A stretch of 64,000 bases of DNA from Diplocloster agilis (GTDB taxonomy: Bacteria > Bacillota > Clostridia > Lachnospirales > Lachnospiraceae). The translations under genes were made by a program, and so were the position numbers. The notes under the pieces are model-generated. The model was not told where the DNA came from and searched no databases. It was given only the letters and a program-made list of their open reading frames with translations. The first letter of the stretch is position 1, and every line of letters begins with the position of its first letter. Below, piece after piece: positions 25,505-34,768 of the stretch. The stretch spans positions 124,001 to 188,000 of the forward strand of contig NZ_JAHQCW010000004.1 in assembly GCF_019042275.1 (NCBI RefSeq), written 5' to 3'.

Positions 25505-26827
25505 TCACACCTCATTCCTATGGGAGAGTAAATCCTCAAATATAGGTGCGAAGTCGATATCCTTAATTGCACCGTATCGATCCACAAAGTAATTTTTCAT
25601 ATAATCCTCGTTTTTACGGACACCTGATTTCCCTGTGGTTCCAAAATCAGAAAGCGCATAATGGCTGCTAAAATGTGTTATATCATCACGTTCCACGAAC
25701 TTGATTTCATCACGCCGGTACAGATTTGCATTTAAAAAAATAGGATTGTGGGTGTTAAAAACTAACTGCGCATTGTGTATGTTAATCTCATCATTATGAA
25801 ATATGTTGATTATATTCATGAGCGCCATTGGGTGAATAGAAGCGTCAAATTCATCCACTACCAGAGTACCGCCGTTAAGCAAAGCGTTGACGACCAGCGG
25901 AAACATATTCACGAAGCGAATCGTACCATAGGATTCAAACAATTCTGCCTCAATTGCAGTCCCTTTTTTTGAAGCGCCAAATACAGAACATAGCTTTGCT
26001 TCGCCTGTTTCTCCCTCTACAAGATATCCGAGTGCGTTTGAATTGATTCCAAAACAAGTGGCCGCCTCATTTAGAGTTTTTTCTACATAGACGGATTTTT
26101 TTTGGGGATCACTGAATTTTCTTATGAGGTGCATGGAATCTGCTCTGTAGATCACCATAAACTTGTTATCAAGCCAATCGCTGATCAGAGCAACCAGTTT
26201 AGAACTGAACATTGTTTTGAATCCATTCATCAAAAACAGTTCTTCATCGTTCAAGTTACATTTGGCCAGAGCGATAGCGCCCTCTGCATTTTGTTCGAAG
26301 GCATTTACCTGATATTCTTGAATGGTATCTAATGATTCAAATTCCAGTCCATCATTCCGTGAGAAAATAACCGAACCATTTATGCTAAGTGTTTCTGATA
26401 AAACTTTGCGAGAATAGTCTACCTCTAAGAATCTCCCCAAATCTGCTGTAAATCCATATTCGATCAGCAGACTATCCGCAACAAATTTGATAGAAAAGCA
26501 CACCGGCTCACTGCATTCCGCAGAGTTGTTTGGAATCAATTCTAATGCATTGGCAGCGGCATTGGGAGCACTCTTATCATCATCGTTACGCAGATTGCCA
26601 CGCAGGACAATGGATTTAAAGGTATCCATCGCCCCAATAATATTGGTTTTACCCGATGCATTCGGGCCATAAATAACCGCTGAGCATAGTCCTTTATATT
26701 TTTTCTTTCCAACTGTTTCTACCAACACACTGTAATCCAACCCCTTTTGCTTCGGTGCCGGCACAAGTGAGAATACTAATTCTTCTTTAAATGATTTATA
26801 ATTGGATGTCTTAAATTCCAGCAGCAT
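25505..26827 (-). CDS. rloA: RloA-like AAA15 ATPase
   Basis: This 440-residue SMC/OLD-like ATPase starts MLLEFKTSNYKSFKEELVFS. It has Walker A in IYGPNASGKTNII (near residue 55), a long variable middle, and Walker B in GGTLVVDEFDASIHP, followed by VFNTHNPIFLN (H-loop-like). AAA15 ATPases of this type power or license a nuclease partner, as in RloAB, OLD/Gabija and PARIS systems. The start at 26827 is preceded by GGAGGAAAGACT. The ATG at 26848 would include the ribosome site. Its promoter lies between two arms of a near-perfect inverted repeat, described separately. Confidence 0.85.
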   Translation of the reverse strand: MLLEFKTSNYKSFKEELVFSLVPAPKQKGLDYSVLVETVGKKKYKGLCSAVIYGPNASGKTNIIGAMDTFKSIVLRGNLRNDDDKSAPNAAANALELIPNNSAECSEPVCFSIKFVADSLLIEYGFTADLGRFLEVDYSRKVLSETLSINGSVIFSRNDGLEFESLDTIQEYQVNAFEQNAEGAIALAKCNLNDEELFLMNGFKTMFSSKLVALISDWLDNKFMVIYRADSMHLIRKFSDPQKKSVYVEKTLNEAATCFGINSNALGYLVEGETGEAKLCSVFGASKKGTAIEAELFESYGTIRFVNMFPLVVNALLNGGTLVVDEFDASIHPMALMNIINIFHNDEINIHNAQLVFNTHNPIFLNANLYRRDEIKFVERDDITHFSSHYALSDFGTTGKSGVRKNEDYMKNYFVDRYGAIKDIDFAPIFEDLLSHRNEV

Positions 26828-26842
26828 AGTCTTTCCTCCATT

Positions 26843-26932
26843 CTGCATATTAGTTGCAAAATCTTCATTATATTATAGCTATAATATGCCACAAAGTCAA
26901 ATATGTATTTTTATTTTGCAACTAATTTGCAG
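26843..26932 (-). promoter_or_regulatory. RloAB promoter enclosed by a 20-bp inverted repeat
   Basis: On the minus strand TTGACT (26895-26900) and TATAAT (26872-26877) are 17 bases apart. The arms CTGCATATTAGTTGCAAAAT (26843-26862) and its complement at 26913-26932 match at 19 of 20 positions. They lie upstream of the -35 and just downstream of the transcription start. This arrangement suits a dimeric repressor or a looping operator. Confidence 0.75.
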
Positions 26933-27269
26933 AATATACTATGTATTGAAGACCGGTAGGATGACCGTCCTTACTCTTTTATAATATATTGTTATAACAG
27001 AAGTTTCGGATTAACGAATTCGGAGGTAAAAAATCGTCCCCGAAACGAATCATCCGCTCTCCCTGGAACCACATCTGTTTCGGGGAAAATATCTAACCAA
27101 TCTTCTTCTCATCAAATGCCTCTCCTTCAAATTTATGGTATCGTTCATGGTAAGTATAACGTTAATGCTTACGTCAACACAGATCATAGAACAACGAAAT
27201 ATTCTAAATTTCTACATTTTAGCGGACCTTTTCCCTCAGCCCTTTTCCATCTGAAGTTAGCCATGTTTT

Positions 27270-27329
27270 CACCTTTCCTTTCTTAATAGTGGCCTGAACA
27301 GCCTCTATTATAAGGAAAGGTGATTTTTG
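27270..27329 (+). terminator. Plus-strand rho-independent terminator without an upstream gene
   Basis: TCACCTTTCCTT (27270-27281) pairs perfectly with AAGGAAAGGTGA (27313-27324), with additional internal pairing (AATAG/CTATT, GGC/GCC), and is followed by TTTTT at 27325-27329. No plus-strand gene ends here, so it may close a non-coding transcript. Confidence 0.6.
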
Positions 27330-27375
27330 TATAACGAACGTCGCGCACCCGCAAATCGGGTGGTTTATATTTCGC

Positions 27376-27409
27376 ACGTTTCCGTTTCTCTGTTGAGAAA
27401 CGGAAACGT
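27376..27409. repeat. Perfect 15-bp inverted repeat with TGTT loop
   Basis: ACGTTTCCGTTTCTC is followed by TGTT and its exact reverse complement GAGAAACGGAAACGT. No T-run follows in either direction, so termination is unlikely. It could be a protein-binding or cruciform site, or a structured RNA element. Confidence 0.8.
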
Positions 27410-27432
27410 ACTCAACTGGGTCTATCCGACCC

Positions 27433-27481
27433 TTAATAAAAAGAAGCCGCTGCTGACCGGTTTTTGTCAGTTAACGGCTTC
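27433..27481 (-). terminator. Terminator of the alpha-galactoside/YesMN operon
   Basis: On the minus strand GAAGCCG...CTGAC pairs with GTCAG...CGGCTTC and is followed by TTTTTATTA, 26 bases downstream of the response-regulator stop. This is a standard intrinsic terminator layout. Confidence 0.75.
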
Positions 27482-27506
27482 ATACCACAAGACAGGGATA
27501 GCATCG

Positions 27507-29111
27507 TTATTCTTTTAGTTTTTCCAAAGCATTTTTTCTGATATCCATAGGTTTTTGCCCTGTTACCTTTTTAAAAACGATATAAAAATAGTTATAGCTG
27601 GCAAAGCCTACCCTTTCCGCCAATTCTATTCCTTTATAATTTGTAGTTACCAATAGCTTTTCTGCCTTCCGGATACGAAATGTGTTCAGATAATCATTAA
27701 AATTACTGCCTGTTTCCTTTTTAAAAAGCTTGCCCAGATATGCGGTGCTGATATGGAAATCATCGGCCAGATATTGGAGGGAAAGGTCCGGATCGGTATA
27801 ATTGCTCTCGATAAACTGGATCGTGTCAAAGACCGGCTTACTCAGAGTTTTTTCCCGGCTTGATTCTATCATCTCAATAACCTGTTTCAAAAACTCAAGT
27901 ATCTGTTTCCGTACTCCTTCCGGAGATGTTTGAATCATGATTTTTCCCAAAGCCCGATTTTTTTTACAATAGATCTCGTTCTGGTCTATAAACGCGTTCT
28001 CCGCCAGGCATTGGAATGCCAGCACGCTTAATTCCAGAGCGCTATTTTTTAATACATAAATCTCCGCAAGGGGATCACGGCGGATCTGGTCCAAAAATAG
28101 TTCCTGCACATACCTGTCTATCAGATCAAAATCGCCCTTCTTTATAAGCTCTTTGAAATGTTCGCCGTCAATTCTGACCGATCCCGGCGCGTTTTCAAAA
28201 TATTCTTTGATCTCATCATAAAAAAGAACTTTGCCGATTCCAAATATAAACCGGTATGACATTGTGCTCAGGGCATTTTTATAGGATTCATACATTTTAC
28301 GGTTGCTGCTCACCTGATTGCCGACAGTAATCGTTATCTCCAGATTCAGATGTTTCTTTACTTCGCAAATGCATCTCATCAGCAGCTTCTTAATCTGGAC
28401 ATCCGCCGACCAGCCTTTGAATTCCTTAATGATCATACTCACACGGCCCGAAGAATCTGTAAACGCGATTCCCCTGCCTGAATCCATGATAATTTCATCA
28501 CATATATTACACACGCCGAATATCTGCCAGGAGATATCATCATCTGCGGCCGGATCGTCATTCTGTACGATTTCTACGGATACCGCGCCAAAAGGTCCTG
28601 AGGAAAGATCCAGCTCCAGCAGCTCCAGCTTATCTTTCAGCTCTCTGGAAGAAATGGTCCCGGTTATCAACCGGTTCAATACATTATTTTTTAATAACGC
28701 CAGATGTTCGTTATTCTCCAGTTTCGAAATAAGCCCATCTTCCAGGCTGTCAATAAGTTCTTCTATAGTCCGAATGATTTCTTCCTTACCGGAAGGCTTT
28801 AAAAGATAATCAACCGCCCCATATTTCATTGCCTTTCGGACCAGCTCGAAATCATCGTAGCCGCTTAACACGATAAATTTGCAATCCAGATTACTGTCAT
28901 GAATTCTTTTTGCCAATTCCAGACCGCTCATGACCGGCATTTGAATATCCAGCAAGAGGATATCCGGGTTTTGTTCTTCCATGATCTTCAGCGCTTCCTG
29001 ACCATTCGTGGCTTCTCCGCAGATAATAATCCCGTAATCCTCCCATGAAAGCAGTCTCTTGATCCCCTCTCTGGCCTGTTTTTCATCATCTACGATCAGT
29101 AATTTATACAT
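27507..29111 (-). CDS. YesN-type response regulator (REC + AraC-type DNA-binding domain)
   Basis: This 534-residue protein starts with a receiver domain (LIVDDEKQARE, phospho-acceptor Asp in DILLLDIQMPVMSG near residue 55, Lys in LLKPSGKEE). A long linker follows, and the protein ends with two AraC-type helix-turn-helix motifs (LQYLADDFHISTAYLGKLFK, and IELAERVGFASYNYFYIVFK). It pairs with the YesM-type kinase whose gene overlaps it by 16 bases. In Firmicutes such pairs control oligosaccharide ABC transporters. Here the obvious targets are the alpha-galactosidase/transporter genes in the same run. Confidence 0.95.
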   Translation of the reverse strand: MYKLLIVDDEKQAREGIKRLLSWEDYGIIICGEATNGQEALKIMEEQNPDILLLDIQMPVMSGLELAKRIHDSNLDCKFIVLSGYDDFELVRKAMKYGAVDYLLKPSGKEEIIRTIEELIDSLEDGLISKLENNEHLALLKNNVLNRLITGTISSRELKDKLELLELDLSSGPFGAVSVEIVQNDDPAADDDISWQIFGVCNICDEIIMDSGRGIAFTDSSGRVSMIIKEFKGWSADVQIKKLLMRCICEVKKHLNLEITITVGNQVSSNRKMYESYKNALSTMSYRFIFGIGKVLFYDEIKEYFENAPGSVRIDGEHFKELIKKGDFDLIDRYVQELFLDQIRRDPLAEIYVLKNSALELSVLAFQCLAENAFIDQNEIYCKKNRALGKIMIQTSPEGVRKQILEFLKQVIEMIESSREKTLSKPVFDTIQFIESNYTDPDLSLQYLADDFHISTAYLGKLFKKETGSNFNDYLNTFRIRKAEKLLVTTNYKGIELAERVGFASYNYFYIVFKKVTGQKPMDIRKNALEKLKE

Positions 29112-30889
29112 CCGTCCTGCACATCCTTCTTTGTCAAAATTGGAATGATAACCTTCACAGCCGTACCGACTCCCACTATACTTTTAATCATCAACCCATA
29201 TTCATCGCCAAAAAGAAGCTTAAGCCTGGCTTGAACATTTTGCAGTCCGATGCTTTTGAATTCATCCTGAGCGATCTGCTGGTTCAATTTTTCATACATA
29301 TCCTGCAGGGTATGTTCCTCAATTCCTTTGCCGTTATCGAAGATCGTTATCTCCAGCCGTTTCCCGTCCTTTTCCTTTGCAACGATACCGATCAATCCCG
29401 TATCCTCTTTATCGGCAAGGGCATGTTTGATTACGTTTTCCACCAGCGGCTGCAGGATCAGCTTTGGAATAACATCATCCAGGCATTCATCCGGCACCCG
29501 GATATCTACGTCCAGCCGTTCCTCATATCGGTATTTTTGCAGTTTTAAGTAAGTATCTATATACTCAAGCTCATCTTCCAGTGTGATAAACTTATCCGTA
29601 GTTCTGCTGCTCCAGCGGAACATTTTCCCCAAAAGCACGATCATTTCTCCCGTTTTTTCATCCTGTTCCGCCAGCGCTCTGGCCCGTATGCTGTCCAGCG
29701 TGTTGTATAAGAAATGGGGATCTATCTGCGTCTGCAGCGCATTAAGTTCCGCGTTCTTGCGCTGAATCTCCGCCGCATATACTTCAGAGATGTAATCATT
29801 CAGCTTTTTACACATTTCATTAAATGCCTGACTGATAATACCGATTTCATCTTTGGATTTAATCGGAATATATAAACTGAAATCTCCTGTCTGAAGCTGT
29901 CTCATAGAACGGATCAAGATCTGAACCTGACGGTTAAAGATCCGGTAAATGAATAGGCATACCGTCATCGTAAAAATAATTGCCACTGCCATAACCTTAT
30001 AGATCTGATGTTTGATCTGCTGTATCTCTTTAATCAAATCCTGGTTGGAAAGAGTATACATTGCCTTTGCCCCGGAGGTACCCACTTCTTTTGTCTTTAC
30101 ATACTGATCGGCGTCCTCCCAGGTCTTCGGCACAGCTTTTTCTCCCCAATTACCGTGACTCGTTGAGTATAGGATCTGGTCTCTGTTGCTTACAAGTGTC
30201 AATTCCCCATCCATAGACGTGTTCAGGGAAGGGTCCTGTTTCTCAATCTTCTGCAAAGGCACATTCATGATAAACAATCCTACCAATTCTCTTTTGGGGA
30301 ATATGGTAGAATCGAATATTTTACCGACAAAGGAGAGAACCGGCTCTCTGTCTTTTAAGGTATAGGACGACGGATCATCATAGATCATACAGATCGTTTC
30401 CTCCGAATTGAGAAATTCTGTAATCGCCGGGTAATGTATAAAATCAAAACTAGGCTTTACCGCAATATATCCATCGCCCGAAAAAGAATACACAATTCCG
30501 TTTACTGAGCTAATGATAACATCGCTGATATCCGGGTCCGCGGAAATAACGCCTTTTGCAAATACTCCCGTGATCTCTATATTATTGATCTCGTATCCAT
30601 CCTCCGGATTTTGCACCGCCTTGGCGGCAATTTCAGAGATAGGCCCGCTATGTATATAATTGTACAGACTATATATCCTGTTATATTTATCATTACAGTA
30701 GTCCGCCAGCCTGTCCAGCTTCGCGTCCCCCAGCATAATTTCCTTTTCTATAACCGTATCAGAAAAACGCTCAATGATAAAGGAAGACGTAACGATGACA
30801 ACAATAATCAGAATACATTCAAACAGTACCAGTATCTTAAGAAACATGCCCGGATATCTCAGCTTTTCGATTATTCTTCTGATCCGCAT
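29096..30889 (-). CDS. YesM-type sensor histidine kinase
   Basis: This protein of about 597 residues has one membrane helix near the N-terminus (ILVLFECILIIVVIV), an extracellular sensor of about 260 residues, and a second helix near residue 300. A HAMP region (MRQLQTGDFSLYIPIKSKDE) follows, then the LytS/YesM histidine motif QIDPHFLYNTLDSIR and an ATPase domain (LVENVIKHAL, FDNGKGIEE). It would sense an external sugar or its binding-protein complex and phosphorylate the partner regulator. The start at 30889 has GGGGGTG seven bases upstream. It lies 63 bases downstream of the alpha-galactosidase gene. Confidence 0.93.
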   Translation of the reverse strand: MRIRRIIEKLRYPGMFLKILVLFECILIIVVIVTSSFIIERFSDTVIEKEIMLGDAKLDRLADYCNDKYNRIYSLYNYIHSGPISEIAAKAVQNPEDGYEINNIEITGVFAKGVISADPDISDVIISSVNGIVYSFSGDGYIAVKPSFDFIHYPAITEFLNSEETICMIYDDPSSYTLKDREPVLSFVGKIFDSTIFPKRELVGLFIMNVPLQKIEKQDPSLNTSMDGELTLVSNRDQILYSTSHGNWGEKAVPKTWEDADQYVKTKEVGTSGAKAMYTLSNQDLIKEIQQIKHQIYKVMAVAIIFTMTVCLFIYRIFNRQVQILIRSMRQLQTGDFSLYIPIKSKDEIGIISQAFNEMCKKLNDYISEVYAAEIQRKNAELNALQTQIDPHFLYNTLDSIRARALAEQDEKTGEMIVLLGKMFRWSSRTTDKFITLEDELEYIDTYLKLQKYRYEERLDVDIRVPDECLDDVIPKLILQPLVENVIKHALADKEDTGLIGIVAKEKDGKRLEITIFDNGKGIEEHTLQDMYEKLNQQIAQDEFKSIGLQNVQARLKLLFGDEYGLMIKSIVGVGTAVKVIIPILTKKDVQDGCINY

Positions 30890-30952
30890 ATCGTCACACC
30901 CCCGCATTTATCCGCTCTAAAACATTATATCCCCTGCGCACCGCGCTGGCAA

Positions 30953-33043
30953 TCAGAGAGTGAAGGATTCCTTCACAAGGTAAACCGCGGCGGCGTCATA
31001 GTCCTGTTCAAATTCTAACATCAGCGTCCCTCTTTTAAGGCTGATCCGGTGATCCGATTCTTCATATATCATCTCAATCCGGTATCCTCCGCCAACAGGC
31101 AGGCTTATCCTCTCCTCCATCTGCCCCTCAAATCTGTGAACGATACATAACGCTTCCCGTCCGTCGTCTGAATACTGGACAATCCCCTGCCAGCCCTCCA
31201 GGCGCCGCCAACTCTGCTGTTCCGTTCCATAAAAACATGTGTGTCCGTCCCGTATGATATGATTTACCGCTCTGTAGAACGCTATCCCCCGGTCCACAAG
31301 TTCCCATTGGCTGTCGGATAGCGCATATACATCCCCGGACAGGCACATGACGCCCAGAAAAGTATTCGCCATGGAATAAACGATCCTTTTCCCCGTATCG
31401 GATGCCCGCAGCACTGCCCATATCTGGCTTTGCCCCGGCGGGATCATTCGATGAACATTTGCCGCAATTACCGGAATCTCTTTTTCCTCGTGGGCATCCG
31501 AAAAAGAAACCATATCGCACAGCATGATCATGGACGGCTCCATTCTATGGCCTCCGGAGGCACATAGCTCGATCACCAGATCCGGCAGTCTTTTCCGTAT
31601 TTTTCTGAAAAATTTCTGGGTTGCCTGCATATTCTGCCGCAGCCCCTCCCCTAAACTTTCCGCTCCATCGCAGCCGATTCCGATGCTTTCATTATAGTCC
31701 ACCTTCAGATATCCAAATCCGTATTCCTCCAGAAACTCTATCACCTTGCGCGTCAGATATTCCTCTGTCCACGGGTCCCGCATATCCCAAAAACGGCGTC
31801 CCCCCGCCGTAATTACTTTCCCCTTTCGTTTCAATAAATGATCCTCGAGCCAAAATGCTTTTGAGTCTTTTCCGCAAATCTCCAGTTCAAACCAGATTCC
31901 GGGAATAAATCCGGAGTTCCTGATTTTATCTGCTGCAGCCATCAGCCCTTGCGGAAACAGCTCTTCGGAGACTTCCCAATCTCCCATATTACTCTCCCAG
32001 CCCTTCACCGCATCTGCATACCAGCCGGCGTCTATCACAAAATACCGAAAAGGCCTCTTCCCCAGCGTCTCAAGGATCCGGCTGATGTTCTCATAGGATG
32101 GCTTTCCCCATGTGGTGCAGAACTCATTAAATATGATCGGCAATTCTTTACCATCATCTTCCTTTTTCCACATTCTGGTCAGTCTCTGGCCGGCATTATC
32201 CACATTGCCGCAACAAACGGTCAGGCAGGCGGGAACGGTCCGAAAACACTCTCCCGGTTTTAGTTCCTTGCACCAGTGTCCAAAATCATAATCCGCAATT
32301 CCACCCGACATACAAAGAGCTTCGTCTCTTCTGTAAAGTTCCATCTGCCAGCTGGACGGACAGGCCAGGCTGGCCGCCCATACCACTTTACTCTTTGTAT
32401 CCTCGACTGCTTCAAACGGATAATACCCACGGACCGGAAGGGAACCGGCCTGGCCGATTTTATCACTGTATACCCCATGGCGTGACCAGGTCGGTTCTAA
32501 TAACAGCTCGCTTGCTGTTCTTGTCTCCATTCGCCCCTCCGCGCTCCATTTACTGCGTATTTTATGAATAATCAGTCTGTTCGGCGCCTCATCCGCCGCA
32601 AACGGAGTAATCCCGCCGATCGAAAAGCTGCTCAGCATCTCAAGCGTCAGCGGTCTTAATCCCAAATTTCTGAACTCTGTGATTATCCAGAAAGCAGGAT
32701 CTCCATTTCGGTAATGCAGTGTATGTAATATCCGGTTTCCTTCATCCTCTTCCAGAATAGTCGTAATATGGATCTCCCCGGCATTTTTTTCAACTTGTTG
32801 AGATTTATATTTCATCCGGCTTACCGATTCACTGTTGCGCATCGTCATACCGTTGGCAAATCCAAAGGGGTACGCATCCCCCTCCTTTTTCCACTGGACC
32901 AGCGGGTCCACCCGGTAACTTTTCCCCGCTGCCAGGGCCTGGTTCATAGACGCCGGATACAGCTCCATTCCCACTTGGTCTTCTTCATCCAATACATATC
33001 TGACAATCATATCTCCCAAACAGTATTCTGATAGTATATTCAT
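30953..33043 (-). CDS. Alpha-galactosidase, glycoside hydrolase family 36
   Basis: This 696-residue protein has no signal peptide and is probably intracellular. The GH36 nucleophile Asp is in FGYLKVDYNES and the candidate acid/base Asp in MVSFSDAHEEK. Supporting motifs are FVIDAGWYADAVKGWESNMGDW and IELCASGGHRMEPSM. It removes alpha-1,6-linked galactose from imported oligosaccharides such as raffinose or melibiose. At about 700 residues it matches bacterial GH36 enzymes. It is 7 bases downstream of the second permease gene and so is tightly linked to transport. Confidence 0.93.
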   Translation of the reverse strand: MNILSEYCLGDMIVRYVLDEEDQVGMELYPASMNQALAAGKSYRVDPLVQWKKEGDAYPFGFANGMTMRNSESVSRMKYKSQQVEKNAGEIHITTILEEDEGNRILHTLHYRNGDPAFWIITEFRNLGLRPLTLEMLSSFSIGGITPFAADEAPNRLIIHKIRSKWSAEGRMETRTASELLLEPTWSRHGVYSDKIGQAGSLPVRGYYPFEAVEDTKSKVVWAASLACPSSWQMELYRRDEALCMSGGIADYDFGHWCKELKPGECFRTVPACLTVCCGNVDNAGQRLTRMWKKEDDGKELPIIFNEFCTTWGKPSYENISRILETLGKRPFRYFVIDAGWYADAVKGWESNMGDWEVSEELFPQGLMAAADKIRNSGFIPGIWFELEICGKDSKAFWLEDHLLKRKGKVITAGGRRFWDMRDPWTEEYLTRKVIEFLEEYGFGYLKVDYNESIGIGCDGAESLGEGLRQNMQATQKFFRKIRKRLPDLVIELCASGGHRMEPSMIMLCDMVSFSDAHEEKEIPVIAANVHRMIPPGQSQIWAVLRASDTGKRIVYSMANTFLGVMCLSGDVYALSDSQWELVDRGIAFYRAVNHIIRDGHTCFYGTEQQSWRRLEGWQGIVQYSDDGREALCIVHRFEGQMEERISLPVGGGYRIEMIYEESDHRISLKRGTLMLEFEQDYDAAAVYLVKESFTL

Positions 33044-33050
33044 ATGAGCA

Positions 33051-33887
33051 TCAACCTTTCAATGCGCCGGCAGTCAAGCCTTCAATAAACTGTCTCTGCG
33101 CCAAAAGATACGCAATCACGATCGGCAGCGTTGCAAACATAACATAAGCGAACACACTTCCCCAGTCGGAAGCATACGGACCGATTGCCGTGTAGATCCC
33201 TACCGTAATCGTCTTAATCTGTCCGATTAACAGGGGGGTGAGAAAATCGTTCCACATGGATAAGCCGATGAATATGGCCACTGTTGTTGTGCATGGTTTT
33301 ACCAAGGGAAAGATAACGGCTGTAAATATTTTCAGTTGTCCGGCACCGTCAATAATTGCAGCCTCTTCTAATTCTACCGGCGTCGATTTGATAAACCCCT
33401 GGTACATAAATACGGAAAAAGAGATACTCCCCGATACAAATACCATAATCAGGCCCGGCAGGTTGCCGACCAATCCAATCCCTTTAAAGATGGAAACCAG
33501 CGGGACGTAGACAATTGCATAGGGCACCATCAATCCAAGTAAAAAATAAATATAAATCCCTTGGGATAACTTTGATTTCATTCTGGCAAGATAATATCCT
33601 GCCAATGCGGAAACCAGAATGCAGATGAGCGCCCCAAATATTGTAATGCACAGAGAATTAAAGTACATTTCTCCCAGATTGACGTTGGGATTTTTTATTA
33701 CCTTTATAATGTTATCCAGAATCGGCGGCAGCGGAAAGGACATGGGAGAGGAGGAAATCTCCTTTGTGCTTTTGAAGATATTAATCAGCGTGATATATAA
33801 AGGAGTCGCAAAAATAACCGCCAGTATTACTAAAAATATTTTCAGAATAATGCTTGAAGCGCTTGTCTTCCTGTTTTTCATATTCAT
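33051..33887 (-). CDS. Carbohydrate ABC transporter permease (MalG/MsmG-type)
   Basis: This 278-residue membrane protein has about six hydrophobic helices. The EAA loop, recognisable as ELEEAAIIDGAGQLKIFTAVIFPLVKP, contacts the ATPase. It is the second permease of a CUT1 importer, following the MalF-like gene by 2 bases. No ATPase of the MsmK/MalK type lies in the cluster, so a shared ATPase encoded elsewhere is expected. Confidence 0.93.
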   Translation of the reverse strand: MNMKNRKTSASSIILKIFLVILAVIFATPLYITLINIFKSTKEISSSPMSFPLPPILDNIIKVIKNPNVNLGEMYFNSLCITIFGALICILVSALAGYYLARMKSKLSQGIYIYFLLGLMVPYAIVYVPLVSIFKGIGLVGNLPGLIMVFVSGSISFSVFMYQGFIKSTPVELEEAAIIDGAGQLKIFTAVIFPLVKPCTTTVAIFIGLSMWNDFLTPLLIGQIKTITVGIYTAIGPYASDWGSVFAYVMFATLPIVIAYLLAQRQFIEGLTAGALKG

Positions 33888-33889
33888 TT

Positions 33890-34750
33890 TCAGGATACCT
33901 CCAATTTCTTAGATAATTGGAGCTGTAATATAGAGACGGCGGCGATAATCAGAAACAAAAATACGGCGATTGCAGAGGAATATCCCAGCATATTATTTCC
34001 AAACGCCTGGGTTACGATATTATAGGTTACCGTTTCTGTAGAATAACCCGGCCCTCCATTCGTAATTACTTTTACGATGTCGTACTGCTTCATTTCCGTC
34101 ATAATACTCATAATCACCGAAATCGTGATACCGGGAATGATCATCGGAATCGTTATATAGCGGAACTGCTGCCAGCGGTTCCCTCCGTCCATGATACACG
34201 CCTCATATAATTCCCGCGGAACTGTCTGTATCGAGGCCAGATACAGCACCATGTGGAAGCCAAGCATTCTCCATATTTCAATCACGCAGATACTTCGAAT
34301 GGCGTTTTTCGCATTTCCTATGTAATCCGCCGCCAGATTGCCCATGCCAAACATTTCCAGCAGGGAGTTCAGGACCCCTGTGTAAGACAGGATGGCCAGC
34401 CATATAAAAGAGATGGCCACTGTGCTGAGCACATAGGGCAAAAAGAAAATGCTCCGGAATACATTGGTCAGCCTCTTGGCCCGGTTCAGCAGCATGGCTA
34501 TAAACAAGCCTAACACATTAACCGTCACAGCCACCACTGCCGTAATTTTTAACGTCACAAAAATGGCATTCCTCAGCCGTTCATCTGAAAGCATATCCAC
34601 GTAATTCTTAAAACCAACCGTGTTGTATGCCGCACTGATTCCATTCCAGTCCGTAAAACTTAATAAGAACGCTCCGGCTATGGGAATAATCATCAGGACC
34701 GTATAGATCAGAAATGCAGGCACTGTGAATAAAATAGATTTTTTCTTCAT
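33890..34750 (-). CDS. Carbohydrate ABC transporter permease (MalF/MsmF-type)
   Basis: This 286-residue membrane protein begins with a helix (SILFTVPAFLIYTVLMIIP) and carries the EAA loop ELYEACIMDGGNRWQQFRYITIPMI. It pairs with the MalG-like permease to transport the oligosaccharide captured by the lipoprotein encoded upstream. TTAGGAGAGAAGTAT precedes the ATG. Confidence 0.93.
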   Translation of the reverse strand: MKKKSILFTVPAFLIYTVLMIIPIAGAFLLSFTDWNGISAAYNTVGFKNYVDMLSDERLRNAIFVTLKITAVVAVTVNVLGLFIAMLLNRAKRLTNVFRSIFFLPYVLSTVAISFIWLAILSYTGVLNSLLEMFGMGNLAADYIGNAKNAIRSICVIEIWRMLGFHMVLYLASIQTVPRELYEACIMDGGNRWQQFRYITIPMIIPGITISVIMSIMTEMKQYDIVKVITNGGPGYSTETVTYNIVTQAFGNNMLGYSSAIAVFLFLIIAAVSILQLQLSKKLEVS

Positions 34751-34768
34751 ATACTTCTCTCCTAAAAT

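Larger units (their letters stand above)
26933..27432. other. Gene-free stretch with several hairpins (possible small RNA)
   Basis: No coding sequence is supportable in about 500 bases. It contains a 10-bp perfect inverted repeat TCCCCGAAAC/GTTTCGGGGA (27037-27046, 27077-27086), a terminator-like hairpin at 27270-27329, and a 15-bp perfect hairpin with a 4-base loop at 27376-27409. A TATAAT-like element occurs near 26980-26986 on the plus strand. A short plus-strand transcript ending at about 27329 is possible. Confidence 0.45.

Noticed and set aside
25501-25587. Longer N-terminal extension of RloB
   Set aside because: It overlaps the RloA coding region and lacks a ribosome site. The ATG at 25500 is well placed.
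27327-27518. 63-codon plus-strand frame across the hairpin cluster
   Set aside because: It spans a perfect hairpin and a terminator, has no protein-like features and overlaps the response-regulator stop.
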